A DNA stretch of 64,000 nt from an uncultured Clostridia bacterium (GCA_937930535.1 CALGKJ010000074.1:52906-116905); one strand, 5' to 3'; counted from the stretch's first letter, positions 27,291 through 35,617 are shown. Numbers and translations: made by a program. The notes: a model not told the origin generated them from the letters alone.

Positions 27291-29375
27291 GTGACAGCTT
27301 CAAAGGATAATAATTTAGTTTATATTGACCTTGGCAAGAAGAGTATTTTATGGGAAGAAATAAAGCCCGAATTAAGAAAAAAATATATAGGCGGAAATGG
27401 TATAAATACTAAGATTTTGTTTGACTCAGAGGCTATGCACCATGATGCATTATCAGATAAAAATGTACTTATTTTCGGAGTAGGGCCTACAGTCGGAACA
27501 GGTCTTTTGGCAGGAAACAGATGTACAGTTACCGCAAGAAGTCCTTTAACCGATATCTACGGAGACTCAAATATCGGAGGCAATTTTACACTAAATATGC
27601 GCAGCGTTGGAATAGATCATTTGATTTTTACCGGTAAATCAGAAAAGCCTGTTTACATATTTGTAGACAAGGATGGAGAAGTACAGTTTTTGGACGCCTC
27701 CGATTTATGGGGCAAACTAACAAACGATGTTACAAGGATATTGATGGAGCGTCATGGCAAAAACTGTGAGGTAGCATGTATCGGGCCAGCAGGAGAAAGG
27801 CTAGTCCGTTTTGCAAGTATTGCTATGTCAGAAATTCATTTTGCTGGTCGTACGGGTATGGGCTGTGTTATGGGCTCCAAAAACCTAAAAGCCATTGTTA
27901 TTGAAAATAAGAAGGGCAAACCTCCAGTACATGATCAGAAAAAAGTAGCGAAAATAAAAAATAAATGGTTAAAGACCTGTCGTATTTCAATGCTTGCAAA
28001 AAATGCAAATGTTGAAGGCACACTGTTTTTGGTTGAAAGATACAACAAAATCAGACACTTGCCTGTGAAAAATTGTCAAAAAGGCAGTGATCCAAAGGCA
28101 GAAGGCATATATCCCAAAACATTCAAGTATGAATATGCCACCAAGAAAACAGCGTGTTATGCATGTCCTGTAGCCTGCGGAAAGAAATTTGAGATTAAAG
28201 AGGGCAAATATAAGGGCGAAAAGGGTGAAAGGCTGGATTATGGTGCAGTAACCTCTATCGGACCTGCTGTTGGTATTTTTGACTGGCCGGGCATCATACA
28301 TTTGAAGCTTTTAACAGATTATTACGGAATGGACACAATAGAGCTTGGAGGTACGCTGGGACTTATACTGGAGTGTCATGAGAGGGGTATCATAAAGCCA
28401 GAGGATACAGACGGCAGGGCTCTTAAATTTGGTGATGTTGATGATGTTGAATATCTTATACACAAGCTGGTAAGCCGTGAGGGCATAGGGAACTTTATGG
28501 CAGAAGGTACTTACAGAGCTTCAAAAGCATTAAATGCTGAGGACTACGCCATGTGTGTAAAAAAATCCTCCACCGGCACTCATGCAAAAGCTAGACTAGC
28601 CTGGTCATTGGGATATATAACCTCCACAAGAGGTGGAGACCATTTGAAGAACTTCCCTTTTTCAATGCTCTTTGGAGGTTATTTTTCAGATTTAGTAGCA
28701 AAATATATATTTAACGTAGATGCCAAAAAAGAAATAGGTACACCAAATAAAAAAGGCAGAGTTGTTTGGTGGCATGAAAATTATAAATATGCTGTTGATG
28801 CATTGGGACTATGTATTTTTGCAGTACACCCGCTTCCAAACCTTGGACATGCATATTTCGATGAGTTTGCCGAGGTTATGAACAGCATATGCAATCTTGA
28901 TATGACAGACGAGGATATGTTCAGGGCAACTGAGCGTATTTATCAACTTCAAAATGCCTTTAACGTATTATGCGGAATAAGCTTAAAGGACTATAAGTGG
29001 CCTACACGTAAAAAAGATGACAATATTGATGATAAATATATAGAAGAAACAACAATAAAGGAAAGAGATAATCCGGGAATGCTTCCTGAATACTTTAAGT
29101 TCAGGGGGCTAACCAGTGAGTCAAAACCAACAGCCAATAGATTTAAAGAGCTGGATTTAAATGAATATATTAAGAAGGCACAGGCAGAAAACACTGCAAA
29201 CATAGCGAGTATTAAAGACCTGCTTATGGAAGTAAGCCTAAATGCAAAATTTTCATTCAAGGATAGAATAAAAACTAAAATCCTTTCCCTAGTCTTCTGC
29301 AAGCTTATTGATTTGAAGGACAAGAAGGAGAGAAAGGAGTATTTTCAAAAGAAAAAAGAATCTCAGAACTTATAA
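27291..29375 (+). CDS. aldehyde:ferredoxin oxidoreductase family tungsto/molybdopterin enzyme
   Basis: The 694-aa protein shows the AOR family pattern: GNRCTVTARSPLT and an FAGRTGMG-type pterin-binding region, then the 4Fe-4S ligands Cys289, Cys292, Cys296 (CYACPVAC) and distant Cys508. This matches the C288/C291/C295/C494 arrangement of the Pyrococcus enzyme. It should interconvert an aldehyde and a carboxylic acid using ferredoxin or flavodoxin, in the cytosol. It is about 80 residues longer than the classic enzymes because of a Lys-rich C-terminal extension. The start is GTG after TAGGGGTGA. Its place between acyltransferases and ACP suggests it reduces the acid released by the thioesterase to an aldehyde, or activates a starter. 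This is inference; a general AOR role is the alternative. Confidence 0.93.
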   Translation: MTASKDNNLVYIDLGKKSILWEEIKPELRKKYIGGNGINTKILFDSEAMHHDALSDKNVLIFGVGPTVGTGLLAGNRCTVTARSPLTDIYGDSNIGGNFTLNMRSVGIDHLIFTGKSEKPVYIFVDKDGEVQFLDASDLWGKLTNDVTRILMERHGKNCEVACIGPAGERLVRFASIAMSEIHFAGRTGMGCVMGSKNLKAIVIENKKGKPPVHDQKKVAKIKNKWLKTCRISMLAKNANVEGTLFLVERYNKIRHLPVKNCQKGSDPKAEGIYPKTFKYEYATKKTACYACPVACGKKFEIKEGKYKGEKGERLDYGAVTSIGPAVGIFDWPGIIHLKLLTDYYGMDTIELGGTLGLILECHERGIIKPEDTDGRALKFGDVDDVEYLIHKLVSREGIGNFMAEGTYRASKALNAEDYAMCVKKSSTGTHAKARLAWSLGYITSTRGGDHLKNFPFSMLFGGYFSDLVAKYIFNVDAKKEIGTPNKKGRVVWWHENYKYAVDALGLCIFAVHPLPNLGHAYFDEFAEVMNSICNLDMTDEDMFRATERIYQLQNAFNVLCGISLKDYKWPTRKKDDNIDDKYIEETTIKERDNPGMLPEYFKFRGLTSESKPTANRFKELDLNEYIKKAQAENTANIASIKDLLMEVSLNAKFSFKDRIKTKILSLVFCKLIDLKDKKERKEYFQKKKESQNL

Positions 29376-29405
29376 TATCTGATTTTACACACCTATCAGG
29401 CAAAT

Positions 29406-29425
29406 AAAAAGCATTAATGCTTTTT
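29406..29425. other. 20-bp palindrome between AOR and ACP genes
   Basis: A perfect palindrome (AAAAAGCATT with its complement) ends in five T and overlaps a TATAAT at 29425-29430 that has no -35. It could be a weak terminator or a site modulating expression of the downstream genes. Confidence 0.35.
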
Positions 29426-29463
29426 ATAATATAAAATTTATAAAATTTAAGGAGGCAATATTT

Positions 29464-29772
29464 ATGAGAGAGTTAACAGCAGAAATCAGGGAGCAGTTAA
29501 AAGAAATGATTTACGGTTTTTTTGCAGAGGAATGTGAGGTTGAGTTATCCGAGCTAAACGAAGAAACAAATATTACTGATGATTTAGACGGCGATTCATT
29601 GCTATTTGTGGAGCTTATCGAGCTGACTAAAAAGAAATTCCAATTAGATATACAGCTTCAAACTATAGGAAAGTATCTTCTCAAAAATCCAGCAGAAACA
29701 ATCGGTCAAGTAATTGATACTACTTATCTGATTTATCAGCATGGAAACGACATTGTTAATCTTGGAGCTTAA
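29464..29772 (+). CDS. stand-alone acyl carrier protein
   Basis: This 102-aa acidic protein has the carrier signature with the phosphopantetheine-accepting Ser45 in LDGDSLLF, four predicted helices and the typical FQLDI strand after helix 2. It is longer than fatty-acid ACPs (about 77 aa) and closer to discrete carriers of polyketide or specialised lipid clusters. The ATG follows a strong AAGGAGG. It would be activated by the Sfp-type transferase at 39796 and carry the growing chain for the ketosynthases, dehydrogenases and crotonases of the cluster. The next crotonase gene starts 6 bp after its stop. Confidence 0.92.
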   Translation: MRELTAEIREQLKEMIYGFFAEECEVELSELNEETNITDDLDGDSLLFVELIELTKKKFQLDIQLQTIGKYLLKNPAETIGQVIDTTYLIYQHGNDIVNLGA

Positions 29773-29778
29773 GCTAAA

Positions 29779-30525
29779 ATGGCAGATAATGAAAAAATAA
29801 AATCCGGGATAGTCTGGCTGGAAGCTGTGGATAACATAGGAATTGCTTCTATCCACAATGGAATTCAAAATAAAATATCACAGCCGGATTTTATGGATTT
29901 GGAATTTTTCAAAGAATGGATATACCGCCAAAAGCTTAAGGGGCTGATTATTACAGGTCAGGGAAGGCATTTTTCAGCAGGAGCTGATATAGATACTATT
30001 AAAGCCAACAAGCATAATACTGATTATCTAAAGGATGCCTTAAAAAAGGGCAAGGAGATACTGAGCTATATAGAGACTTTACCTATTGTTACAGTAGCTG
30101 CTGTCAGCGGTGTATGCTTTGGGGCAGGCTTGGAGATTGCATTAAGCTGCCAATTCAGGATAGGAACAGAAAATTCTGTTTTAGCCCTTCCAGAAGCTAA
30201 TATAGGCATTATGCCTGGATTAGCAGGTACAATCAGACTGCCGCGTATTATTGGCAAAAGCAAAGCAATCCAGATGATTATATCTGGCAGAACCATTAAT
30301 GCTGAAGAAGCATTTGGCATGGGCTTACTTGACAAGGTTGTTCCTGCCAAAATGCATTTGTCTTCTGCAAAGCAATATATAGAAGAACTGGTGCAGAATA
30401 AGTCTCACCAGCAGATAAACAGTATAATACAATCAGTTAATAACTCTATAACTGAAATAAATGAAACAGCTATGAACACCGAAGGAAATATGTTTGCAAA
30501 ATTAGTAGAGGAAGGTGAAATATAG
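29779..30525 (+). CDS. crotonase-family enoyl hydratase/dehydratase 1
   Basis: The 248-aa protein has the crotonase fold with the oxyanion loop HFSAGAD and both hydratase glutamates: Glu119 in GAGLEIAL and Glu139 in LPEAN, 20 residues apart as in mammalian enoyl-CoA hydratase. It is therefore likely an active hydratase/dehydratase, here possibly dehydrating 3-hydroxyacyl-ACP. Another possibility is the decarboxylase or dehydratase of a beta-branching cassette, but no HMG-CoA-synthase-like partner is evident. The ribosome site (GGAG) lies inside the ACP gene. Its last base is shared with the next start codon. Confidence 0.88.
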   Translation: MADNEKIKSGIVWLEAVDNIGIASIHNGIQNKISQPDFMDLEFFKEWIYRQKLKGLIITGQGRHFSAGADIDTIKANKHNTDYLKDALKKGKEILSYIETLPIVTVAAVSGVCFGAGLEIALSCQFRIGTENSVLALPEANIGIMPGLAGTIRLPRIIGKSKAIQMIISGRTINAEEAFGMGLLDKVVPAKMHLSSAKQYIEELVQNKSHQQINSIIQSVNNSITEINETAMNTEGNMFAKLVEEGEI

Positions 30526-31043
30526 TGGCAAAGCCTTCTAAAAGCAAAAAAGCCAAGCAATTGAAGGAATATCACGTGGTTGGTTCCTTATTTATGAGAC
30601 ATGATGAGACCACTATTGAAGATGTATATGAACACTTATTTGATTTAAAGAAATTCTATAAATGGATGAACTTTTTTCCACACAATTGGATGAGCTCCAA
30701 GGACAAGGTTTATAAGGCAGGTCTTGTTTTCCTGTTTAGATTGATATTTCCACCCATGACTTTTAAGATCACCATTACAGAAATTCTTCCCAATCATGGG
30801 GGAATAAATTTTACAGTAACTGGATGGATGAAGGGAAACGGGATGTGGGAATTTATCAGAGATGAAAAAGGAATTTTGTGCAAGCATACCATGATTCTCA
30901 CAGGGGCTAACAAATTTTTGCATTACTACTATCCCATTGTAAAATTAGGGCACGATAAGTATTTTCCTTGGAGATTATCAATATTAAAGAAAATGCTGAT
31001 TCAGTACAGCAAGGAAAAAAGACAAGGAGAAACCGCAAAATGA
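30525..31043 (+). CDS. SRPBCC/START-like protein (172 aa)
   Basis: The start is GTG at 30525, overlapping the previous stop by one base and preceded by GAAGGTGA. The sequence has the layout of the SRPBCC (polyketide cyclase/START) fold: an early strand HVVGSLFMRHDETTIEDVYE followed by a short helix, a run of strands (FKITITEILPNHGGINFTVT), and a long C-terminal helix. These proteins have a hydrophobic pocket and serve as cyclases, aromatases or lipid carriers. A cyclising or chain-holding role fits the cluster, but catalytic residues cannot be assigned. It overlaps the thioesterase gene by 4 bp, so the two are translationally coupled. Confidence 0.6.
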   Translation: MAKPSKSKKAKQLKEYHVVGSLFMRHDETTIEDVYEHLFDLKKFYKWMNFFPHNWMSSKDKVYKAGLVFLFRLIFPPMTFKITITEILPNHGGINFTVTGWMKGNGMWEFIRDEKGILCKHTMILTGANKFLHYYYPIVKLGHDKYFPWRLSILKKMLIQYSKEKRQGETAK

Positions 31044-31435
31044 AGCATGAATATTATTTTGAGGTTAGAGGCAGCGAACTGGACTCCTTTGGACATGTTA
31101 ACAATGCTGTTTACTTAAGCTATCTTGAGGAAGCACGTTGGAAATGCTTTTATGAAATGGGATGGATGGATTTTCTTAAAACAAGCAAGCTTTTTCCCAT
31201 AATAGTAGAAACAAACATTCGATATATACGTGAGCTTAAGATGTTTGATAAAGCAGTTGTTAAAACTAAATGGAAATATGAAGGCGAATATATAATAACC
31301 GATCATGACATATGCATGGAAAACACTAATAAAAAAATTGCCAAGGCACGAGGGAAAATGATTTTAGTATCACATGACAGGCTGCTTCATGACTTACCGG
31401 ATTTTATTAAAGCCGAGTTAGATAAAGAGGTATAA
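31040..31435 (+). CDS. hotdog-fold acyl thioesterase (4HBT family)
   Basis: I place the start at ATG 31040 (ATGA overlap with the previous stop, AAGGAGA at 31024-31030). The frame is open upstream, but that part overlaps the SRPBCC gene. The 131-aa product has the YbgC/FadM-type signature SFGHVNNAVYLSYLEEARW, with an Asp just before it in ELDSFGHVNN. Such enzymes hydrolyse acyl-CoA or acyl-ACP thioesters. Here it is the best candidate for chain release, providing a free acid that the AOR could reduce. The following gene starts 2 bp after its stop. Confidence 0.88.
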   Translation: MKHEYYFEVRGSELDSFGHVNNAVYLSYLEEARWKCFYEMGWMDFLKTSKLFPIIVETNIRYIRELKMFDKAVVKTKWKYEGEYIITDHDICMENTNKKIAKARGKMILVSHDRLLHDLPDFIKAELDKEV

Positions 31436-31436
31436 T

Positions 31437-32138
31437 ATGGACACATATATGGAAAAACCTTGTTTCTTTATACAAGATTCTGCAATTATTTTATATGCTT
31501 ATAATTTTGACAGCATTATCAACTATAGAAATAAAGTTGATGAAAATATATTAAACAATAACATTAATGCTTTTGTTGTTATATGTAATAGTCAGTATAC
31601 TGATTTGCATATGTCTTCTGATCAAAAAGCAGAGCTGTATATGTGGATGAAAGCTTTTCCTATCCCCTCTATTATAGTATTTGATAATAATTGCCATGGT
31701 GATTTACTGGAGCTGGCAATGATGTTTGACATACGTCTGGGAGGAAAAAACCTGACTATTAAATTTCCAGAAGAAGCATCAAGCATTGTTTTTAACTACG
31801 ATCAGCAATGCAGTCTGCTTATGGGAAACAATTCAGATTTTTTACAGCAAGATAGCTTGCTAAACAGAGCTTTGAATTCAGAGGAAGCTTATTCTTTACA
31901 CTTTGTAAATCAGATTATTGATTTTGATGATGCGGAGAATGAGGCTTCAAGCTATATAAAAAAAATATTAGGCAATAAAGACAATGACCATATCAAAGCC
32001 ATAATAAAATGCTTTAACCACTATAAGCATCTTGGGCTTAGTGCTGACAGAGATTTGCTGCTGGAGGAAGAAGCCAGACAATTTTGCAATCTGATTGTTA
32101 GAAGTTATATGAATACGAGGGTTAATTATGAAGATTGA
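31437..32138 (+). CDS. degenerate crotonase-like protein
   Basis: The 233-aa protein aligns with crotonases through the core (FPIPSIIVFDNNCHGDLLEL, then KFPEEAS). It keeps both glutamates, Glu92 and Glu112, 20 residues apart. The first oxyanion loop (SAGAD in its neighbours) is replaced by DLHMS, and the glycine of the second (GAGLE) is lost (GDLLE). The thioester-stabilising hole is thus missing. It may be a structural partner of one of the two intact crotonases, or an enzyme with a changed reaction. It overlaps the next crotonase by 11 bp, which supports a hetero-oligomer (inference). Confidence 0.7.
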   Translation: MDTYMEKPCFFIQDSAIILYAYNFDSIINYRNKVDENILNNNINAFVVICNSQYTDLHMSSDQKAELYMWMKAFPIPSIIVFDNNCHGDLLELAMMFDIRLGGKNLTIKFPEEASSIVFNYDQQCSLLMGNNSDFLQQDSLLNRALNSEEAYSLHFVNQIIDFDDAENEASSYIKKILGNKDNDHIKAIIKCFNHYKHLGLSADRDLLLEEEARQFCNLIVRSYMNTRVNYED

Positions 32139-32838
32139 GCTTAACAAGGTTTACTTTGAAGAAAAAGATGGTATTGGATATGTTGTCATTAATGATCCAC
32201 CGGCCAATAAGATGACCAACCTATTTTTAACAGAGCTTAGTGAGCTTGTGAATCAGCACATTTCAAAGTCAGGTGTAAAGGGAATCATTATAACAGGTGC
32301 AGGAAGACACTTTAGCTCAGGAGTTGAGGTTGACCGCCTTAAGGAGCTTGTTTCAAATCAGGCTGCAATAGATGCTAACGGAGATATTTTGACACACCCT
32401 GCGGGACATAAGCAGGATAGAGACTCCTTCAACTTTTTTTACAATCACAGCATACCAGTGATAAGTGCAGTAAATGGCTTTTGTGTAGGCGCGGGATTGG
32501 AATTGGCTTTGTGCAGTCACATACGCATCTGCGGCAATGGCAGCACTCTTGGACTTCCTGAGTCAACCTTCGGTTTTATTCCGGCTCTAAGCGGTACACT
32601 CAGATGTGTAGAGCTGTGCGGTCTTGGTAAAGCCCTTGAAATAGTTTTAAGCGGTGAGATGTTCACAGCAGCGGAAGCCATGAATGCAGGTATAGTTGAC
32701 AACATAGTAAGCAAAAAAGAAACCCTTCTATACTGTGAAGGTCTTATGAAGTTTATTTTACAAAGTGAAACAGAATATTCAAAGAAAAAGGCTAAAGAAT
32801 ATGTGAAAAGCTTTAATGAAATTTATAAAAACTACTAA
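32128..32838 (+). CDS. crotonase-family enoyl hydratase/dehydratase 2
   Basis: This 236-aa protein is an intact crotonase. The oxyanion loop reads HFSSGVE (Glu in place of the usual Asp), and the two catalytic glutamates are Glu125 in GAGLELAL and Glu145 in LPESTFG. It is the third crotonase in a row, and its start lies inside the degenerate one. With the 3-hydroxyacyl dehydrogenases it supplies the dehydration half of beta-processing. A tandem repeat array follows before the next gene. Confidence 0.87.
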   Translation: MKIELNKVYFEEKDGIGYVVINDPPANKMTNLFLTELSELVNQHISKSGVKGIIITGAGRHFSSGVEVDRLKELVSNQAAIDANGDILTHPAGHKQDRDSFNFFYNHSIPVISAVNGFCVGAGLELALCSHIRICGNGSTLGLPESTFGFIPALSGTLRCVELCGLGKALEIVLSGEMFTAAEAMNAGIVDNIVSKKETLLYCEGLMKFILQSETEYSKKKAKEYVKSFNEIYKNY

Positions 32839-32860
32839 TAACGATAAGCATTTATATTAG

Positions 32861-32927
32861 ATATTAGCAGTATCGCCACGATAAGCAGTATCATCCGATA
32901 AGCAGTATCGTACGATAAGCAGTATCG
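32861..32927. repeat. tandem operator-like repeats, 17-bp period
   Basis: Three copies of CGATAAGCAGTATCG start at 32879, 32896 and 32913 (the first ending in A). A degenerate fourth starts at 32861 and a half copy lies at 32842. Each copy is itself an inverted repeat (CGATA / TATCG). The array lies 45-110 bp before the KAS III-like gene, where a repressor or activator could bind cooperatively. Confidence 0.75.
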
Positions 32928-32971
32928 TAATATGCTATCATAACCTATAGTAAAAGGAGGGGAAGCTCGGC

Positions 32972-34090
32972 ATGGAAAAGCATGTAAAATTAATCGGAAC
33001 AGGCTCATATCTCCCTGGAAAACCTATAAGATTTGAGCAAATTAATAATTATCTGGGACCACTTACCGAAGCACCCGTAAAGCTCCAGAAGTGGATAGAC
33101 AGAGTCCAGCCTATTATGTCAGAGATGCTTGGTGTGGAATATTGTCATTATGCATTTAATAATGAGACACGTACCTTTGACGAGGATAACCTGAGCATGT
33201 CAGTGAAGGCTGCCAAGCTGGCTTTGGAGGATGCTAAAATAGAAGCCAAGGATATAGATTTGCTGATATATGGAGGAAACTACTCAGAGCAGATGCCTGC
33301 ATTATCCGCAAGGATTCAGGAGGAGCTTGGCATTGAGATTTGCGCAGAATTTCATATCCATGCCAATTGCACATCAATTTATAAGGGTATAAAGCTGGCT
33401 CATACATACTTGAAAACAGGCGAATTCAAAAACGCTCTTGTAATTTCCTCCTGTGTTTCAAGCTCATTCTTTATACCTGAGTTTTATAATCAGGAAAAGC
33501 TGACAAAAGAAGATATCTTTCTAAGATGGTATTTATGTGATGGTGCAGGAGCCTTTGTTTTAACAGGAGATGACCAGAAGAAAAAAGGCTATTACCTTGA
33601 AAACACATACATTGAATCAGCAGGAGGATATAAAAAATCAGCAATGGGCAATCGTTTGCCCAACCACTGGAATAATCCGCTGAAAAATTACGAAAATGGA
33701 GATCACCATATAAGACAGGTTTATTTAAATCAGATGCAGGATGCAGCTCATACTGAAAGCAATGGAAAGACAATCTTTTTCAACGCTTTACAGAGAATGC
33801 TTAATATTCAGCAGATAGATTTAAGTACATTAAAGCACTTTGTAGTTAATATGCCTTCAAAATCCGTACGTGAGCATATTATGCAGGAATGTACTGAGCT
33901 TGGAATCCAAATGGATAAATTCTACAGCACTGTAGAAAAGGTAGGATATCCTGGACCTCCGGCAGCCATAATTTCAATTGATAAGCTCTTAAAGAGCAGC
34001 ACCTTTGAAAATGGTGATTTAATATTCAGCTTTGTAATGGAAGTAAGTAAGTTTATGCAGGCAGGCTTCACAATCAGATACGTAGACTAG
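32972..34090 (+). CDS. KAS III (FabH)-like enzyme with altered catalytic triad
   Basis: The 372-aa protein has the thiolase-fold layout of FabH, with nucleophile Cys133 in HANCTSIY. The two other triad positions are changed. The His of HQAN is Asn293 (VVNMPS), and the Asn of GNT is Tyr (GYPGPP). Without them, decarboxylative condensation is not expected. KAS III relatives with changed triads often act as acyl transferases, loading or esterifying without C-C bond formation. It may therefore load a starter onto ACP or onto a hydroxyl group. The ATG follows AAAGGAGGGGAAG. Tandem repeats stand directly upstream, and a 54-bp leader repeat separates it from the radical SAM gene. Confidence 0.82.
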   Translation: MEKHVKLIGTGSYLPGKPIRFEQINNYLGPLTEAPVKLQKWIDRVQPIMSEMLGVEYCHYAFNNETRTFDEDNLSMSVKAAKLALEDAKIEAKDIDLLIYGGNYSEQMPALSARIQEELGIEICAEFHIHANCTSIYKGIKLAHTYLKTGEFKNALVISSCVSSSFFIPEFYNQEKLTKEDIFLRWYLCDGAGAFVLTGDDQKKKGYYLENTYIESAGGYKKSAMGNRLPNHWNNPLKNYENGDHHIRQVYLNQMQDAAHTESNGKTIFFNALQRMLNIQQIDLSTLKHFVVNMPSKSVREHIMQECTELGIQMDKFYSTVEKVGYPGPPAAIISIDKLLKSSTFENGDLIFSFVMEVSKFMQAGFTIRYVD

Positions 34091-34122
34091 GACTGATATA
34101 TTACCAGTGCTAGTGTTGATAT

Positions 34123-34176
34123 AGAGATTAGCAGCTCTTAACGAAAAGTATTTTGAGTTTTAGAGTTGGTTATCTA
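34123..34176 (+). repeat. 54-bp leader repeat upstream of the radical SAM gene
   Basis: 50/54 identical to 27193-27246. The hairpin is largely kept despite the substitutions, with a G-T wobble at one changed pair. The distance to the start codon (20 bp) differs from the AOR copy (45 bp). Confidence 0.65.
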
Positions 34177-34195
34177 TAAATAAGGAGATACGAGA

Positions 34196-35599
34196 ATGAA
34201 TATATTACTTGTAAACCCACCAATTCCAAATAAATTCTTGATTTATGACTACTGTGACGAGGCGGGCAGAAAAGCAATCGCAAGACGTGTATTGGTTGGT
34301 CCGCCCTTAGCACTAAATGAGATTGCAGGAATGCTGGGAGATGAAAATGTTGTAATCATTGATCAAAAGGCTGAGATGGATGCTAATCCAGACTATGACT
34401 ATATAGAAGAGCTTATCAAGGAAATAAAGATATTTAAGCCTGAAATAATTGGATTTACATGCCTGACTGCACAGTACAACTGCGTGCTAAAGCTAATGGA
34501 AACAGTCAAAAAAGTAGACAAAAATATTCTGACAGTGCTAGGCGGTATTCACCCTACCTCCTGCCCAGAGGATTTTGTAGGTTCAAAGGCAGACATTATA
34601 TCTGTGGGTCTAGGTAAGCACAGCTTTTATCACATAGTTAAAGAACTGAAAAGCAAAGGGCAGAATGCTGACTTTAAAAGGATTCCGGGATTGGCAATTA
34701 ATACAGGCAGCAGTTTGCAGTATACCAGACTGTTAAGTGAAGTAGGCTTTAAAGAATTCAAGGAGAATTTTCTTCTTGATGAAGTACTTCCAAACAGAAG
34801 CTTGACAGACAAATACAACTACACAATCCCTCATATAAAAAGAACCATACATTATATAAGCACCTCTCAGGGCTGTACACATAAATGCAATTTCTGCTAT
34901 TTGTGGAAAATGACAAATGGATACTACTTTCATCGTGATGTTGAATCCATAATAAAAGAGCTTAAGCAGATGGATCCCTACTATCTGATTAGATTCTGCG
35001 ACGCCAATACCTTTGGAGATATAAGAAAAGCCAAGGAGCTGTTTACCAGAATCATTGAAGAAGGGCTTAATAACAATCATGCATTTATGGGAGATGTTAG
35101 AACCGATACGGTAGTAAAGCACCCTGAAATTATGGAGCTTGCGGCAAAAGCCGGGCTAAAGGTTACAGTCTGCGGACTTGAAGCTACCAGTGATGAAGAG
35201 CTGCAAAAGTACGGCAAGGATTCTTCAATTGATACAATCAAGGATGCACTAAAGGTATTAAACGAAGTAGGAATATTTGTTAACGGCAATTATATTATCC
35301 GTCCTGACTATGATGAAAGCGATTTTGAAAGAGTAGGACAATTTATAGAGGAAAATCCCATATACAACTCTGCCTTGACCATTCTGACTCCATTCCCGGG
35401 AACGGAGCAATGGGATGAGCTTAAGGATCAGATAATTATTAAGGACTATGAATATTATAACCTTACAAACAGTGTATTGAAGACAAAGCTTCCAGAAGAT
35501 GTATTCTATAAAAAAATTGCAGAGGTATACAAAATAAGCGAAAAATCAGGACGAGACTTTATGGCTAAGTATGGAAGCAAAGATAGTAAATCTGTATAA
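34196..35599 (+). CDS. B12-binding-domain radical SAM enzyme
   Basis: The 467-aa protein begins with a cobalamin-binding-type Rossmann domain (VNPPIPN, then IIGFTCLTAQYN, VLGGIHPTSCPEDF; about 1-160). The radical SAM barrel follows, with the cluster ligands Cys227, Cys231 and Cys234 in CTHKCNFC. The usual DxHxxG cobalamin motif is not evident, so cobalamin itself may not be bound. Family members methylate unactivated carbons, form or contract rings, or couple C-C bonds. The substrate here is presumably the ACP-bound or released acyl product. The start follows AAGGAGATA. The two flavodoxins in the cluster could reduce its cluster. Confidence 0.88.
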   Translation: MNILLVNPPIPNKFLIYDYCDEAGRKAIARRVLVGPPLALNEIAGMLGDENVVIIDQKAEMDANPDYDYIEELIKEIKIFKPEIIGFTCLTAQYNCVLKLMETVKKVDKNILTVLGGIHPTSCPEDFVGSKADIISVGLGKHSFYHIVKELKSKGQNADFKRIPGLAINTGSSLQYTRLLSEVGFKEFKENFLLDEVLPNRSLTDKYNYTIPHIKRTIHYISTSQGCTHKCNFCYLWKMTNGYYFHRDVESIIKELKQMDPYYLIRFCDANTFGDIRKAKELFTRIIEEGLNNNHAFMGDVRTDTVVKHPEIMELAAKAGLKVTVCGLEATSDEELQKYGKDSSIDTIKDALKVLNEVGIFVNGNYIIRPDYDESDFERVGQFIEENPIYNSALTILTPFPGTEQWDELKDQIIIKDYEYYNLTNSVLKTKLPEDVFYKKIAEVYKISEKSGRDFMAKYGSKDSKSV

Positions 35600-35617
35600 G
35601 GCAAGGGGAATAAAGCA

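Noticed and set aside
32842..32927. Short CRISPR array
   Set aside because: The 15-bp units are separated by only 2-3 bases, there are no unique spacers, and no cas genes are present.
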